The notes below the pieces were generated by a model, which saw only the letters and a program-made list of their open reading frames with translations, did not search any database and had not been told where the DNA came from. A stretch of DNA of 64,000 nt from Macrosoma leucophasiata (taxonomy: Eukaryota > Arthropoda > Insecta > Lepidoptera > Hedylidae): positions 20,170,001-20,234,000 of the forward strand of contig JAWQUS010000030.1 of NCBI GenBank assembly GCA_036365455.1, in the 5' to 3' direction. The translations under genes and the position numbers were made by a program. The first letter of the stretch is position 1. Each line of letters begins with the position of its first letter. Shown in pieces: positions 55,216-64,000 of the stretch.

Positions 55216-55570
55216 ATAATAATAATGGCAACCCATTATACGTCCCACTGCTGGGCACGCGTTTCTCCCCTTTGGGGGGGGGAGGCCTGGAGCTTACTCC
55301 ACCACGCTGCTCCAATGCGGATTGGTGGAGATGGGTGGGTTAGTGGCCAACCCGCTGTCGGATGTTTTTAAACCGACCATAAGGCCTCCGACAAGGTTTA
55401 ACGACTGCTATCTATCGATAGCAACCGGGAGCGACGGCTTAACGTGCCCAGAAACGCGCATTTAATTTGCAACTAGCGGTCACCCATCACACTACCCGAC
55501 CGCGCCCGTAGTGCTTAACCAAGTAGATCGCTTATGATCTACACCAGCCACGGGGCCATGCGCGTTTCAA
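55216..55570 (-). mobile_element. 5S-rRNA-derived SINE
   Basis: On the minus strand the head contains GTTAAGCA, CGGGCGCGGTC and GATGGGTGACCGC in the order and near the spacing of eukaryotic 5S rRNA (complement on plus at 55476-55519). These span the internal Pol III control region (A box to C box) of 5S genes. The body follows (GCGACGGCTTAACGTGCC on plus; CCACCACGCTGCTCCAATGC) and the 3' end TGGGACGTATAATGGGTTGC with an (ATT)n tail, seen on plus as ATAATAATAATAATGG at 55212-55227. Too diverged and short to be a 5S gene. Confidence 0.78.
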
Positions 55571-56278
55571 TTTTTCCTTAACTATTCCAAAATATCAAAA
55601 ATGCACAACGTTAATATTCCAGTTTCCACTTCTGCCGGCAATCTCGGAGTGCAACTCCTGGTTTTTTTTAATCTCAAAATTCTCAAACCTCTAACTCATT
55701 TGCATTAAAACGGAATAGCAATCATGTTATTTCATAGTATCACGAAACAGATAACAATTTAACGTCTATATCTATCCCTGTCATACACACCCTAATTACT
55801 AAGACCAGAACGAGATAGTCATCTTAATTGTAACAGTTTATAACTGATAGCAAGTTACTAAGTCTCGAAGTACTATTCAGAGACGCAACGATGTTAGAGT
55901 TTATAGAATTAAATTGGTTTGGGAGGCCGTGTTAATGTTTGTAATGAAATATATTACCATAAGCTTTTGCCCTCGACTTCGTCCGCGTATATTGCGGTTC
56001 CCTTGGAAATGGGGATGGATAAAAGGTAACCTGTGATTTTTTCTGAACATCTTCGAGACATTTTAAAAAATCTGACTTCAGCATACGACTACCTTTGTAC
56101 ATATTTTCATACATTTGTAAGGAAATCATAAGATTTATGGGGTACTAGAATTATGCCACTTGATAAACAACAATCTATATATACACAATCTATACCTCTA
56201 TACAAATAAATAAAATTGGAGTCTCTGTTTGTAATATAAAAATAACCGCTTTTTACTAAATGCATATTTATATATACA
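55571..56278. other. No gene recognised
   Basis: AT-rich, with Helitron-like debris TTTTGCCCTCGACTTCGTCC at 55965. ORFs on the minus strand (65 and 79 codons) lack features. Confidence 0.4.
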
Positions 56279-56451
56279 CTAGCTGTTGCTCGCGGCGTCG
56301 CCCGCGTGTATGTCGTTTTATAAACAACTATTGCTATAAACCTCACGGAGCCCGAGACCTTTCCAACGAATGCAAAACCGCGGAAATCGGTTGGTGCGTT
56401 CTGGAGTTATAGCGTCAGGAAGGAAAACCAGACTTATTTTTATATTATAGA
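56279..56451 (-). mobile_element. HelD non-autonomous Helitron, complete
   Basis: Minus strand TCTATAATATAAAAATAAGT to CTAG (56279-56282), host A and T flanks intact; hairpin CGCGGCGTCGCCCGCG. Confidence 0.84.
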
Positions 56452-56741
56452 TGGTACATATACCAAAACATTTTTTTTTTAATTGTTGTCTGTCTGTCTG
56501 TTTGGCGGGGCTAATCTTGGGAACCTCTGGACTGATTATGACGGGACTTTCATTGGCAGATAGCTGATGTAATAAGGAGTAACTTGGGCTACTTTTATAC
56601 AAGCTGCGGCCACGACTTCATCCGGGTGGATACTGAATAATCATAAATTTTCACGCGGGCGAAGTCGCATGGGCAGCGACGTCCCGCGATAGAACTACCG
56701 CCACTACAATCCGCCTGTCAAGCGTGGCTATTATGTCATAG

Positions 56742-57235
56742 AATAATAATAATAATGCCACCCCATTATACGTCCCACTCCTGGGCACGAGTCTCTCCCC
56801 TTTTTGGGAGGAGGCCTGGAGCTTACACCACCACGCTGCTCTAATGCGGGTTGGTGGAGATACGGGTTAGTGGCCAACCCGCTGTCGGATGTTTTCAAAC
56901 CCGGTACCCGGTTCAAACGAAGCGTAGGCAGGCCTCCCACAAGATGGACCGATGACCTGGTGAAGGTCGCGGGCAATCGCTGGATGAGGGCGGCCCGGGA
57001 CCGTTCGTTGTGGCATTCTTTGGGGGAGGCCTTTGTTCAGCAGTGGACGTCTTTTGGCTAAAATGATGATGATGATGATGAAGGTTCAACGACTGTTATC
57101 TGTCAATAGCAACCGGGACCGACGGCTTAACGAGCCGTAAAAAGCAGGGAAATGCGATTTTTAAAATTTTGCCACTAGCGTTCACTTATCACCGAGTAGA
57201 TCGCTTACGATCTACACCAGCCACGCTTCATATGA
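56742..57235 (-). mobile_element. 5S-SINE family copy interrupted by RTE-B
   Basis: Tail side 56742-56905 (AATAATAATAATGCCACCCC, GGAGGCCTGGAGCTTACACC, GGCCAACCCGCTGTCGGATG), then RTE-B, then 57084-57235 (AAGGTTCAACGACTGTTATC, GACCGACGGCTTAACG, TCGCTTACGATCTACACCAG). The 5S-like core itself is deleted in this copy. Confidence 0.7.
56906..57083 (+). mobile_element. RTE-B 3' end
   Basis: The forward frame reads RPPTRWTDDLVKVAGNRWMR, AARDRSLWHSLGEAFVQQWT then SFG and stop, followed by (ATG)n at 57062-57080. This is the intact version of the C-terminus that is frameshifted in the other copies. Strong 5' truncation. Confidence 0.82.
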
Positions 57236-57269
57236 TTATGTCATATTCTCCCCTAATGACATTACACTG

Positions 57270-57335
57270 TTGTCAGCGTCTTTGGGGAAGGTTTTGTCCA
57301 GCAGTGGACATCATTCGGCTGGAGTGATGATGATG
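57270..57335 (+). mobile_element. RTE-B terminal scrap
   Basis: GTCTTTGGGGAAGGTTTTGT, CCAGCAGTGGACATCATTCG then GTGATGATGATGAC. Only the last ~20 codons. Confidence 0.68.
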
Positions 57336-57420
57336 ACTTTAACTAAGGTATGGGGATTTCATGACCGACAACCATGGAAGACAATGCTCCCGTTCTTTCG
57401 GCCGGGTTACTCCTCTAACA

Positions 57421-57892
57421 TAGACTACTCAATACTCAATACTCAATATTTATTGCTTTCATTTGTTACAGTAGGTAATTACAATAATTATATTACATTT
57501 ATGTTAGAATGTCACAAATGAACCCTATTTGGGTATTGCAATCCATTTAATGCAGTGAGAGCAAACCGATTCATTTTTAAGCATTTATATATTTATATTT
57601 TTAGTCAGTCATCAGTGTTTTCAAAATATTCTGATAGTTTGTAGAAACATTTTTTGAGGAGATACTCTTTTAATATTTTAATAAAATTTGGGCTATTTTT
57701 GGATTCTCTTATATTTCCTGGTAGTTTATTAAAAATTTTAACGCACATAGCATAAGGCCCTGAGTGATATATCTTAAGTTTAGAGGCGGGGATTTGTAAC
57801 TTGTTTTTTTGGCGACTTTGATATCGTCGCGGTTGTTCATCTCGCATATTGAAAGTCTCGGGATATTTTTTTACAAAATTGCATGCTTCTAA
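57421..57892 (-). mobile_element. CR1-like LINE 3' end with ORF C-terminus
   Basis: Minus strand. The frame is open from 57892 to 57605: [53 protein letters not shown] and NFIKILKEYLLKKCFYKLSE, then stop. The FNKLP...FK/LKEYLL pattern is the usual LINE C-terminus. The tail on plus is ACTCAATACTCAATACTCAA at 57426-57445. Its upstream end coincides with the next Helitron. Confidence 0.78.
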
Positions 57893-58071
57893 TCTATTAT
57901 ATAAAAATAATTCGGGTTTTCCTTCCTGACGCTATAACTCCAGAACGCGCGAACCGATTTCCACAGTTTTGCATTCGTTGGAAAGGTTTCAGGCTCCGTG
58001 AGGTTTATAGCAAAGAAAATTCAGGATTATAAAACGACATCCACGCGGGCGAAGCCGCGGGCAACAGCTAG
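57893..58071 (+). mobile_element. HelD non-autonomous Helitron, complete
   Basis: TCTATTATATAAAAATAATT after host A, ends CGGGCAACAGCTAG before host T. It lacks the ~60-bp internal segment present in 47485-47729 (AAGAGAAAAGGATGTGG). The deletion lies after AAATTCAGGA. Confidence 0.86.
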
Positions 58072-58158
58072 TATATATATAGATGTCAATGTTAACAAAT
58101 TATTGCTTATAAAATGCGGTTTACAAGTGTCTCTATTGTCAATATTAGTCAGGATAAA

Positions 58159-58409
58159 ACTAGGGTTGCCCAAAATAGGTCTTGGTCTTGCAGTCTTGGT
58201 CTTGTTCTTGCATTTTTGCAAGACCAAGACCAAGAGCAAGATTTGAGCAAGATCACACTGCTCACGTTGGTCTTGCTCAAATCTTGCACCGTCAGTCTTG
58301 TTCTTGGTCTTGCTAAAATTAGGCAGTCTTGCTCTTGGTCTTGGTCTTGCAAAAATGCAAGAACAAGACCAAGACTGCAAGACCAAGACCGATTTTGGGC
58401 AACACTAGT
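58159..58409. mobile_element. Palindromic MITE built from CTTGGTCTTG motifs
   Basis: A 251-bp element; both ends read inward ACTAG[GT]GTTGCCCAAAAT, and ~80 bp of each half are inverted copies. Each arm contains its own inner palindrome (GGTCTTGTTCTTGCA against TGCAAGACCAAGACC). The centre (AGATTTGAGCAAGATCACAC) is a third inverted pair with GGTCTTGCTCAAATCTTG. Three overlapping ORFs of >100 codons arise only from the repeated motif. Confidence 0.85.
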
Positions 58410-58725
58410 TAAAACGAACTGTTCACTATTATGACGTGAATTAGTTCTCTGTTTACTTAACATTAAAGACCGTATCGACCATGTAAACGTCACTGGTAAC
58501 ATTTAACATTTAAATTACCTAACCTAATGTTTTAATAAAATAAACATAACAAACAGGTTCTGATGTTTTCAAGATATAATGAAAACCCACGCACACGTTG
58601 GAGAATAACAAATTAATAACGACATCTGGGGACTACATATTAAATAGTTGTAACTAAGATTAAGATTGTTCTAGAAAACAAATGACGACAGACTATTGAT
58701 GTTTTTGAATATAACATGTTTTTTT
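58410..58725. other. No gene recognised
   Basis: AT-rich spacer. Confidence 0.4.
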
Positions 58726-58980
58726 ACTGGTGGTAGAAACTAACGGAGCACACAGGCGTTAGGCACCACCGCATTACCTAATGTAATTTTGTCGCTTAAT
58801 GGTAGTGTTAAGCACTGTCGTGATCCAATCAGGTGGTAATGGATGGTCAATTCCGTCACAGAGGCACAACACCTTAGGCCTCGGCAGTGGCAACGCATCT
58901 ATATTGAAATCTAAATCTAAACTACAATGTCCATCAATGTAAACTGTATGCTTGTAGGGCATCACGACATAAAAAAGAAA
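58726..58980 (+). mobile_element. S1 element, diverged
   Basis: ACTGGTGGTAGAAACTAACG, GGCACCACCGCATTACCTAA and ATCAATGTAAACTGTATGCT. About 60 bp are missing before the tail. Confidence 0.8.
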
Positions 58981-58991
58981 AAAGATCTCTG

Positions 58992-59048
58992 AGCTATGCC
59001 CTGTAGACGTGGATAGAAGTAAATGCATACATTCAAGCGTATACATAA
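58992..59048 (-). mobile_element. S2 3' end, left flank of a LINE insertion
   Basis: AAGTAAATGCATACATTCAA matches the S2 3' region (compare 26008). The rest of this S2 copy resumes at 59813. Confidence 0.65.
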
Positions 59049-59805
59049 ATTTGCGTTATTAACGGAACAATTTTTTAACGATAAACATAAGAAAATAAAA
59101 AATGTATTAAATAATGAAATGAAAACACGTAGTGTTATACATGCTAAATTGTTACTACCCAGATACACAAATTTATACGGTAAGAGAACACTTAAATTCA
59201 TTATTCCTATGTTATGTAACAAGCTACCTCTATCCCTAAGAAATACATTAACTCAGAAAAATATAAAAATTAAATTAAAACAACATATCTTTCAAAGTAT
59301 ATTATCTTATTAATATATGTTACACTCTCTCTTAATATGTATTACAATCTTAACATTATATTCATAATAATACGACATTTGATACAACTTATTTCGCATC
59401 TAATAATGGGAACAACCTGTACACGCCTTTATTAGAACTTAAACAGTGTTATCGCAGATATGCGATGCGACGCGGCTATTACAATAGTCCGTCCATTGAA
59501 ATAATTTATGTCTACCTACATAATTAACATACCTAGTTGTTAAATATTTAATGTACGCTAAGTAGCCATGTAGGTATGTATGATCACTTCATTATTGCTA
59601 CAATTTGTTAATTGAAGTATGTAGTGAAACTTATTTTTTTTTTTATAATTACTTTTTGTTCTCATCAGTTTACAATGTAACCGACGACACTGATGCACGG
59701 TAAAACTCTAGTAAGTTTATGTTTGCATCATATTATGTTTGTAAAACTATATGTTTCTTTTTATAAATAAATAAATAAAATAAATAAATAAAATAAATAA
59801 AGCAT
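59049..59805 (+). mobile_element. 5'-truncated LINE inserted in S2
   Basis: An ORF (59023-59313) ends in KRTLKFIIPMLCNKLPLSLR and IKLKQHIFQSILSY, the C-terminus of a CR1/jockey-type reverse transcriptase ORF. Its first ~9 codons come from S2. A ~450-bp 3' untranslated region follows, then (ATAAATAA)n at 59763-59803. Tail type equals that of the LINE at 19996-22246. Confidence 0.76.
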
Positions 59806-59812
59806 GCATGAG

Positions 59813-59886
59813 AACACCCATGATTACCTACTTACGTTTTGTTCCGTGTAGTAGGCCTATTGAAATGTCCGGACATATGCCATGCT
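59813..59886 (-). mobile_element. S2 middle part, right flank of the LINE
   Basis: GAGAACACCCATGATTACCT and TACGTTTTGTTCCGTGTAGT, then TGAAATGTCCGGACATATGC: S2 sequence continuing from 59048. Confidence 0.68.
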
Positions 59887-60330
59887 CTAAGGGTGGCACT
59901 CAGAGACTTCCACCACCAACCGATGCCGAAAGCGAAATTTCCACCGGCCCTAATCGCATAATATATCTTATGTGTCCCTCTATAATGTCCTAAGTCGAGG
60001 ATCGGTCCCTCAGGCACAGTACAAATATGAACAGTGTGGAAACTACGTACAAAACGTTGAAACGTCACACTCACACAAACATGCGCGTCGACGAGGCCTC
60101 TAAGCGGTTCTCGCGGTGCTGCAGTACTGAGTCACTCGCTACATCGAGCTTCGATGCGCATGTTTGTGTTAGTGTGCCGTTTCGAGCGTTTTGTACGTAG
60201 TTTCCATACTGTTCATATTTGTACTGTGCCTCAGGGGTCTCCTTTAGGCAGTTGTGTAAATTTATTTAACCTGAAAGCCCTTTGCGCTCCTCACCGATTG
60301 CCCTGTGAATTATAAGTGCCGTCTAGAGAC
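59887..60330 (+). repeat. R-A repeat, copy 2, interrupted by a MITE
   Basis: CCCTAATCGCATAATATATC, GTCGAGGATCGGTCCCTCAG, then the MITE, then CAGGGGTCTCCTTTAGG and GCGCTCCTCACCGATTGCCC. Copy 1 at 31960-32130 shows the uninterrupted order. Confidence 0.65.
60015..60228. mobile_element. hAT-like MITE with CCTCAGG duplication
   Basis: CACAGTACAAATATGAACAG at both ends reading inward; ~75-bp arms with few mismatches (GAAACTACGTACAAAACG is shared). Flanked by CCTCAGG at 60008-60014 and 60229-60235 (7 bp; an 8-bp duplication with one change is possible). Inserted in R-A. Confidence 0.84.
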
Positions 60331-60331
60331 G

Positions 60332-60687
60332 TGCCGCCCACATGAGTCAACACCAAATGAAAAACTTCCCAAGTACATTTTGAAGATGAGTCCATGGGTT
60401 ACAAGCACGTACCGAGTGGAACCGGACTGTTTTGCTTAACTTTGCCTATTACTCGCTAATGTTTTGGATAGTATGTGTGTGGTCGAAGAAACAGCGGGGT
60501 TAAATATATAATTGTGGAAAGTGATCTACTTGAAAAAAGTGACAAAAAGCAGCAAGTAATATTTGACTGGATAATATTATTAGTAAAATCTCACTTTAAT
60601 TTTTCAACAGTTAAAATACTTTTTAAATATCCGTCTTTATTCTTGGTCCAAGAGTTTTGATATGTCAATCAGTGAATTAAGACTTTT
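60332..60687. other. No gene recognised
   Basis: AT-rich. A 61-codon ORF at 60475 has no feature. Confidence 0.4.
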
Positions 60688-60689
60688 AC

Positions 60690-61492
60690 TGGTGGTAGCT
60701 TCAGCACTATCGTGTTCCGGGTAGATGATAATGTATGGGCCCCTTATAACTATAACAGAGACATAAAAAACCGGACAAGTGCGAGTTCGACTCGCGTGGT
60801 GAGGGTTCCGTACATGGGTTATATTATTAAGAATTTTCGATTTAATTTGAATACTCAAACTTCTTATAGGTTTTCCAGTAATCTATAGGCAAAGAACTAT
60901 TTTCCACATTTTTTTCAAAATCTTAAGTTCAGTAGTTTCGGAGACAGGGGGGTGGGAATGGTCAATTTTCGTCGTTTTTCTTAAATAACATCAAATTTGT
61001 TTATGCAAAAATTATAAAAAAATATATCTGAGATGCTGACAACAACTTCTTTCATTTGATATGTTACACAACACAGTTTATGATTTTTTATTTTAATTTT
61101 CTGATTTACCCCCCGAAAGTGGCCCCCCTGTTTAAAATTTATTATTTTACTTGACGTGTTCATCTGTGGGTCATCAATTTACATAATAATATATTCATCA
61201 AATTTAATCTCAATCGGTCGAGTAGTTTCGGAGCAAATTGGCTGTGACAGACGGCCAGACGGACAGACAGACAGACAGACAGACGCACGAGTGATCCTAT
61301 AAGGGTTCCTTTTTTCCTTTTAAGGTACGGAACCCTAAAAACTTAGGTAAGTCACAGGGGCCAACCCCAATGCATTTACATTTTGACCCCTGGTTTTTGT
61401 GTAGGTGTCTATAGATTGCAGTCATCACTTAACATCCATGTGAACTGCAAGCTTGTTTGCCACCTTATTGCTTACCGTTACATAAAAAAACA
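60690..61492 (+). mobile_element. S1 element interrupted by the TTTAGGGTTCCGTA repeat
   Basis: TTACTGGTGGTAGCTTCAGC (deleted head) to AACAGAGACATAAAAA, then the insert, then ACTTAGGTAAGTCACAGGGG, GCATTTACATTTTGACCCCT, and the tail TTGCCACCTTATTGCTTACC. The expected junction AGAGACATATAAACTTAAGG is seen at 41485. Confidence 0.8.
60766..61341 (-). mobile_element. TTTAGGGTTCCGTA-family repeat, complete insertion
   Basis: A 576-bp insertion in S1. Plus-strand left end ACCGGACAAGTGCGAGTTCG and GAGGGTTCCGTAC; right end GGACAGACAGACAGACAGAC and TAAGGTACGGAACCC. TAAAAA lies on both sides, a possible target duplication. Both ends carry GGTTCCGTAC/GTACGGAACC in inverted orientation. The interior differs from that of 38358, so this is a second subfamily. 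Confidence 0.7.
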
Positions 61493-61776
61493 CTTTATTT
61501 ACAAAAATCGCTCTCAATGCGACCGCACTTTCAAATCTAGTCGTTAACTGTTTAGTATCATTACGGTGCAGATGGTCGGCAGATCCATTTTAAGTTGTTC
61601 TGTCTAATGCGGGCACAACGAAAGTTCTGTTTAGTATTCTCCAGCCAGCAATGTATTTTAACGTTAAAGACATTTCACACTTGACTTTACGACCTCAAAT
61701 GGTCAGTAAAATGACTCTTACTAAACTGCTTTGGGCTAAATAAAATTGCTTAAATCTAACCATTTGTTTGATTTGT
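61493..61776. other. No gene recognised
   Basis: AT-rich spacer. Confidence 0.4.
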
Positions 61777-61920
61777 TATTTTAAGGGTTCCATGGCCCAA
61801 TGGCATAAACAGGGTCCTTATAGATTCGTCATGCTTGTCTGTCTATCTGTCTCCCTGTCTGTCCATCCGTATGTTACCGCCACTTTACTCCGAAACTATG
61901 AGGACCACGTACTTTGAAAG
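61777..61920 (+). mobile_element. TTTAGGGTTCCGTA-family fragment
   Basis: TTATTTTAAGGGTTCCATGG and CTTGTCTGTCTATCTGTCTC, TACTCCGAAACTATGAGG. Confidence 0.5.
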
Positions 61921-61996
61921 TCGGTAAGTAAAATTTAAATTACAGGTACCTTAGTACCTAATATTCTGTTAACCGCTTGATAATTTTTATACACAA

Positions 61997-62197
61997 ATGA
62001 ATTTTAAAAATATAAAGATCTTAATTCGGCAGATGAAGCGTAGGCATGCTCCTTACGAGGTGAACCGACAACCTGATGAAGGTTGTAGGCAATCTCTGGA
62101 TGAAGACGGCCCAGGACCGTTCATTATGGCAATCTTTGGGGGAGACATTTGTCCAGCAGTAGACGTCCTTTGGCTGAAATGATGATGATGATGAGGG
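61997..62197 (+). mobile_element. RTE-B 3' end
   Basis: GGTTGTAGGCAATCTCTGGA, GACCGTTCATTATGGCAATC, TTTGTCCAGCAGTAGACGTC then AATGATGATGATGATG. The residual ORF reads the block in the wrong frame (QSLDEDGPGPF), as in 23041-23310. Confidence 0.78.
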
Positions 62198-62550
62198 TTT
62201 TAATATTTGTAATTGAAACAAAAAAAACTGTTTACCATAAAATCTATACGCGATTTGTGCATATCTATAGATCTTTGAAAATAAAATGGCAGTATGTACG
62301 TAAATCCATTTTTTAGGCCAATTGTTTGAACGATAGTCTTTTAAACTGGTAACATGAGAAGATTTTCTCCTGCAAGATTTTTGCCCCCTTTTTACGTCAG
62401 GGGAGGGCCCCTAACTTAAAAAGGGTGCATAAATGTAGTCAAAAATAAGAATAGAAAGTAAAATACTTTCAAAAATTATTGTTCTTTCAAAAGTTTTCGA
62501 ATAATGATGTACCTATTTTAAAGAAAAATGGAAAGAAAAATTTGACTTCA
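62198..62550. other. No gene recognised
   Basis: AT-rich. No repeat match. Confidence 0.4.
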
Positions 62551-62552
62551 GG

Positions 62553-62620
62553 CGAGACTCGAACTCGCGGCCTACTGGGAATCTAGTCCAGCCGCTCTTC
62601 CAATTGAGCTACTGAAGTCC
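62553..62620 (-). mobile_element. S3 tRNA-like element, best cloverleaf
   Basis: Minus strand: acceptor ACTTCAG pairs with CTGAAGT (7 bp), D arm GCTC/GAGC, T arm GCGAG/CTCGC with loop TTCGAGT. The anticodon arm GCTGG...CCAGT leaves a 9-nt loop, so it is not a standard tRNA. No CCA, no isotype that fits. Most likely a tRNA-derived repeat or pseudogene. Confidence 0.65.
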
Positions 62621-62625
62621 TGCCC

Positions 62626-62701
62626 GATTTGTCAAATCTTTCCTTCACATTTATTGCCTTGCTTTATTAACTTTAAATGTGAAGGAAAGATTTGACAAAT
62701 C
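62626..62701. repeat. Perfect 28-bp hairpin, 20-nt loop
   Basis: Arms 62626-62653 and 62674-62701 are exact complements (arm starts GATTTGTCAAATCTTTCCTT). It directly follows the S3 element. Confidence 0.92.
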
Positions 62702-62769
62702 ACACAAGCATATGTTAATGCGAAATAATATAAAAACAATGATGTACCTATTTGCAGAACATATACATC

Positions 62770-62890
62770 TATGGTCTCAAGGGTAGCAATGCTATACATT
62801 TATATCTCTGGATTTTATAAAGATGTCTATAGTCTACAGTATCACTTACCATCAATGTGAACTGGATTCCTGTTTGCCAGTTCATAACCG
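62770..62890 (+). mobile_element. S1 tail-half, old
   Basis: GGTCTCAAGGGTAGCAATGC, GTCTATAGTCTACAGTATCA and ATCAATGTGAACTGGATTCC. Confidence 0.6.
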
Positions 62891-63369
62891 AAAAAATCCA
62901 TGAGAACTCCATGTTTTTTGGCCGCCTTCACAACATTTATAAACAAATAACAGCAGCCAAAGAAAATAAGGAAGAAAATATAAAAAAATATCTGTTCCTA
63001 CACAAACCAATTACATCTACTAAATGCCCCATTTATCTTAATTTCAATAACACGAACTTCGAAGAAAACACGAGCTCCAGGTTCGCAGGTAATGTTGTGT
63101 GCCAAGATTTATCGCCTGCCGGGGAATCGAAGCGTTTGCGTAAAACTAAAAGTTCAACCAACGGCAGCAACCTTTGAAAATGTCGGCCCGACCTACATAC
63201 GAAAGGTTCGTTTATCTGACGGGTTAATTTTTATTGAGCTCGTGACTCGGAGTTCGGGGCTCGAGGGTTAAGTTAAGGGTGTTGCAACATGGTAAACATA
63301 GAGAGGTACCTTAATGATATTATAACTCTCGCGAAAGATCTTAAAACTGTATAGTTGATGTGGGGTATG
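62891..63369. other. No gene recognised
   Basis: Covered by most of a 106-codon ORF (62857-63177) that starts in S1 and shows no domain. I do not call it. Confidence 0.35.
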
Positions 63370-63593
63370 CCCGGTACTAGCACGCTCGGTGCATGTGAAA
63401 GAGTAGCCTAAAAAGTGCCGGACGATTTCTTCCTTATGCCGCCTTGCAGCCAATTTCAACGGGGCTACAAATTTGGCTATTATCCCGGTACACGCACGCT
63501 CTGTGAATGTGAAAGAGGAGCCCAAAAAGGGCCAGATGATTCTCCTTTATGCCGCTCTGCAGCCAACTTCAACAGGGCTACATTCATGCAGTG
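63370..63593. repeat. Diverged 114-bp tandem repeat, two units
   Basis: Unit 1 from CCCGGTACTAGCACGCTCGG (63370), unit 2 from CCCGGTACACGCACGCTCTG (63484). Shared TGTGAAAGAG, CCTTATGCCGC and GCAGCCAA blocks. 114 bp equals 38 codons, and the minus strand is open through both units (63268-63525), reading FTFTERACTG then AAKF-type sequence and FTCTERASTG. Could be a repeat of coding origin. Confidence 0.75.
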
Positions 63594-63808
63594 GCTGTTA
63601 TCAAGTTTTCGGCTAAGATTTTGTAACATTTTGCTTACACATCATTCACAAAGAAACAGTAGAAACCCTTAGGTACACTATCTGATCTAACGTGTTCAAT
63701 TTGATGGTATCCGTGGTAATGTACTGTAATCACAGTAACTCTGTAATCATTAGCAGATGAGGCACGTTATCTTTAATCTTGTAACTAGCAGTGTCTTGTC
63801 AAACTTTC
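63594..63808. other. No gene recognised
   Basis: Short S1-like words (GGTAATGTACTG) near 63715, otherwise nothing. Confidence 0.35.
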
Positions 63809-64000
63809 ACTGGTTGTAGATCTCCAGTTGCGGAGCTCGCGGGCATAGGCACCACTGCGTTACCCAATATATTAGAACTACTACAATTAAACTAGTGTTC
63901 AGCACTAACGTGTTCCGGGCAGGTGGTAATGTATGGCCCTGTAATTTCCGGCATAGAGGCATAATACCTTAAACCTCAGGAGTGATAAAGCATCTCACTC
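63809..64000 (+). mobile_element. S1 element, cut by the window end
   Basis: ACTGGTTGTAGATCTCCAGT to ACCTCAGGAGTGATAAAGCA; the tail lies beyond the window. Confidence 0.85.

Noticed and set aside
55470..55570. 5S rRNA gene
   Set aside because: Only part of 5S is similar, and it is joined to a SINE body with an (ATT)n tail.
58114..58502. Three overlapping ORFs of 106-119 codons
   Set aside because: They lie in the CTTGGTCTTG palindrome and read the same motif in different frames.
62553..62620. Functional tRNA gene
   Set aside because: Acceptor, D and T arms pair well, but the anticodon loop has 9 nt and related copies form a repeat family.
62857..63177. 106-codon ORF as a gene
   Set aside because: It begins in an S1 tail and contains no recognisable motif.

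Overview
This is an AT-rich animal genomic window that looks lepidopteran (moth or butterfly). The evidence is the repeat content: an ACTGGTGGTAG-headed SINE-like family, tRNA-derived SINEs, small Helitrons that end in a GC hairpin plus CTAG, RTE elements ending in ATGATG, and CR1/jockey-type LINE ends with short microsatellite tails. I found no convincing host protein-coding gene, rRNA or functional tRNA in 64 kb. Nearly everything recognisable is transposon-derived, and much of it is nested. Species and chromosome cannot be read from the sequence.

Layout. 1-9 kb: scattered SINE, Helitron and LINE ends plus a diverged ~190-bp direct repeat. 9-19 kb: nested insertions, including one reverse SINE cut by a LINE and by a hAT-type MITE (13278-15060), and a clean hAT-type MITE with a perfect 8-bp target duplication (12407-12736). 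19-26 kb: the largest protein remnant, a 582-codon ORF with a reverse transcriptase domain, lying inside a tRNA-derived SINE; also a deleted RTE inside a SINE, a head-to-head SINE pair, and an RTE 3' end with a 12-bp target duplication. 26-45 kb: dense SINEs, Helitrons, TIR elements, perfect hairpins and a 45-bp minisatellite. 45.76-52.56 kb: an apparently identical tandem duplication of exactly 3,400 bp. 53-64 kb: 5S-rRNA-derived SINE copies, further nested LINE, SINE and MITE insertions, and a diverged 114-bp tandem repeat.

Short names used below. S1: the ACTGGTGGTAG SINE-like family (about 40 pieces). S2: tRNA-derived SINE with clear A and B boxes. S3: a second tRNA-like family. HelA to HelE: non-autonomous Helitron families. 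RTE-A and RTE-B: two RTE-type LINE 3' ends. R-A: an unnamed repeat seen twice. The elements do not form a pathway. Their relationship is chronological: S1 and S2 copies are repeatedly the targets, while LINEs, RTEs, hAT-type MITEs and Helitrons are the later arrivals. All coordinates are by-eye estimates. Those with target-site duplications or Helitron ends are near base-precise; most others are good to about 5-20 bp.
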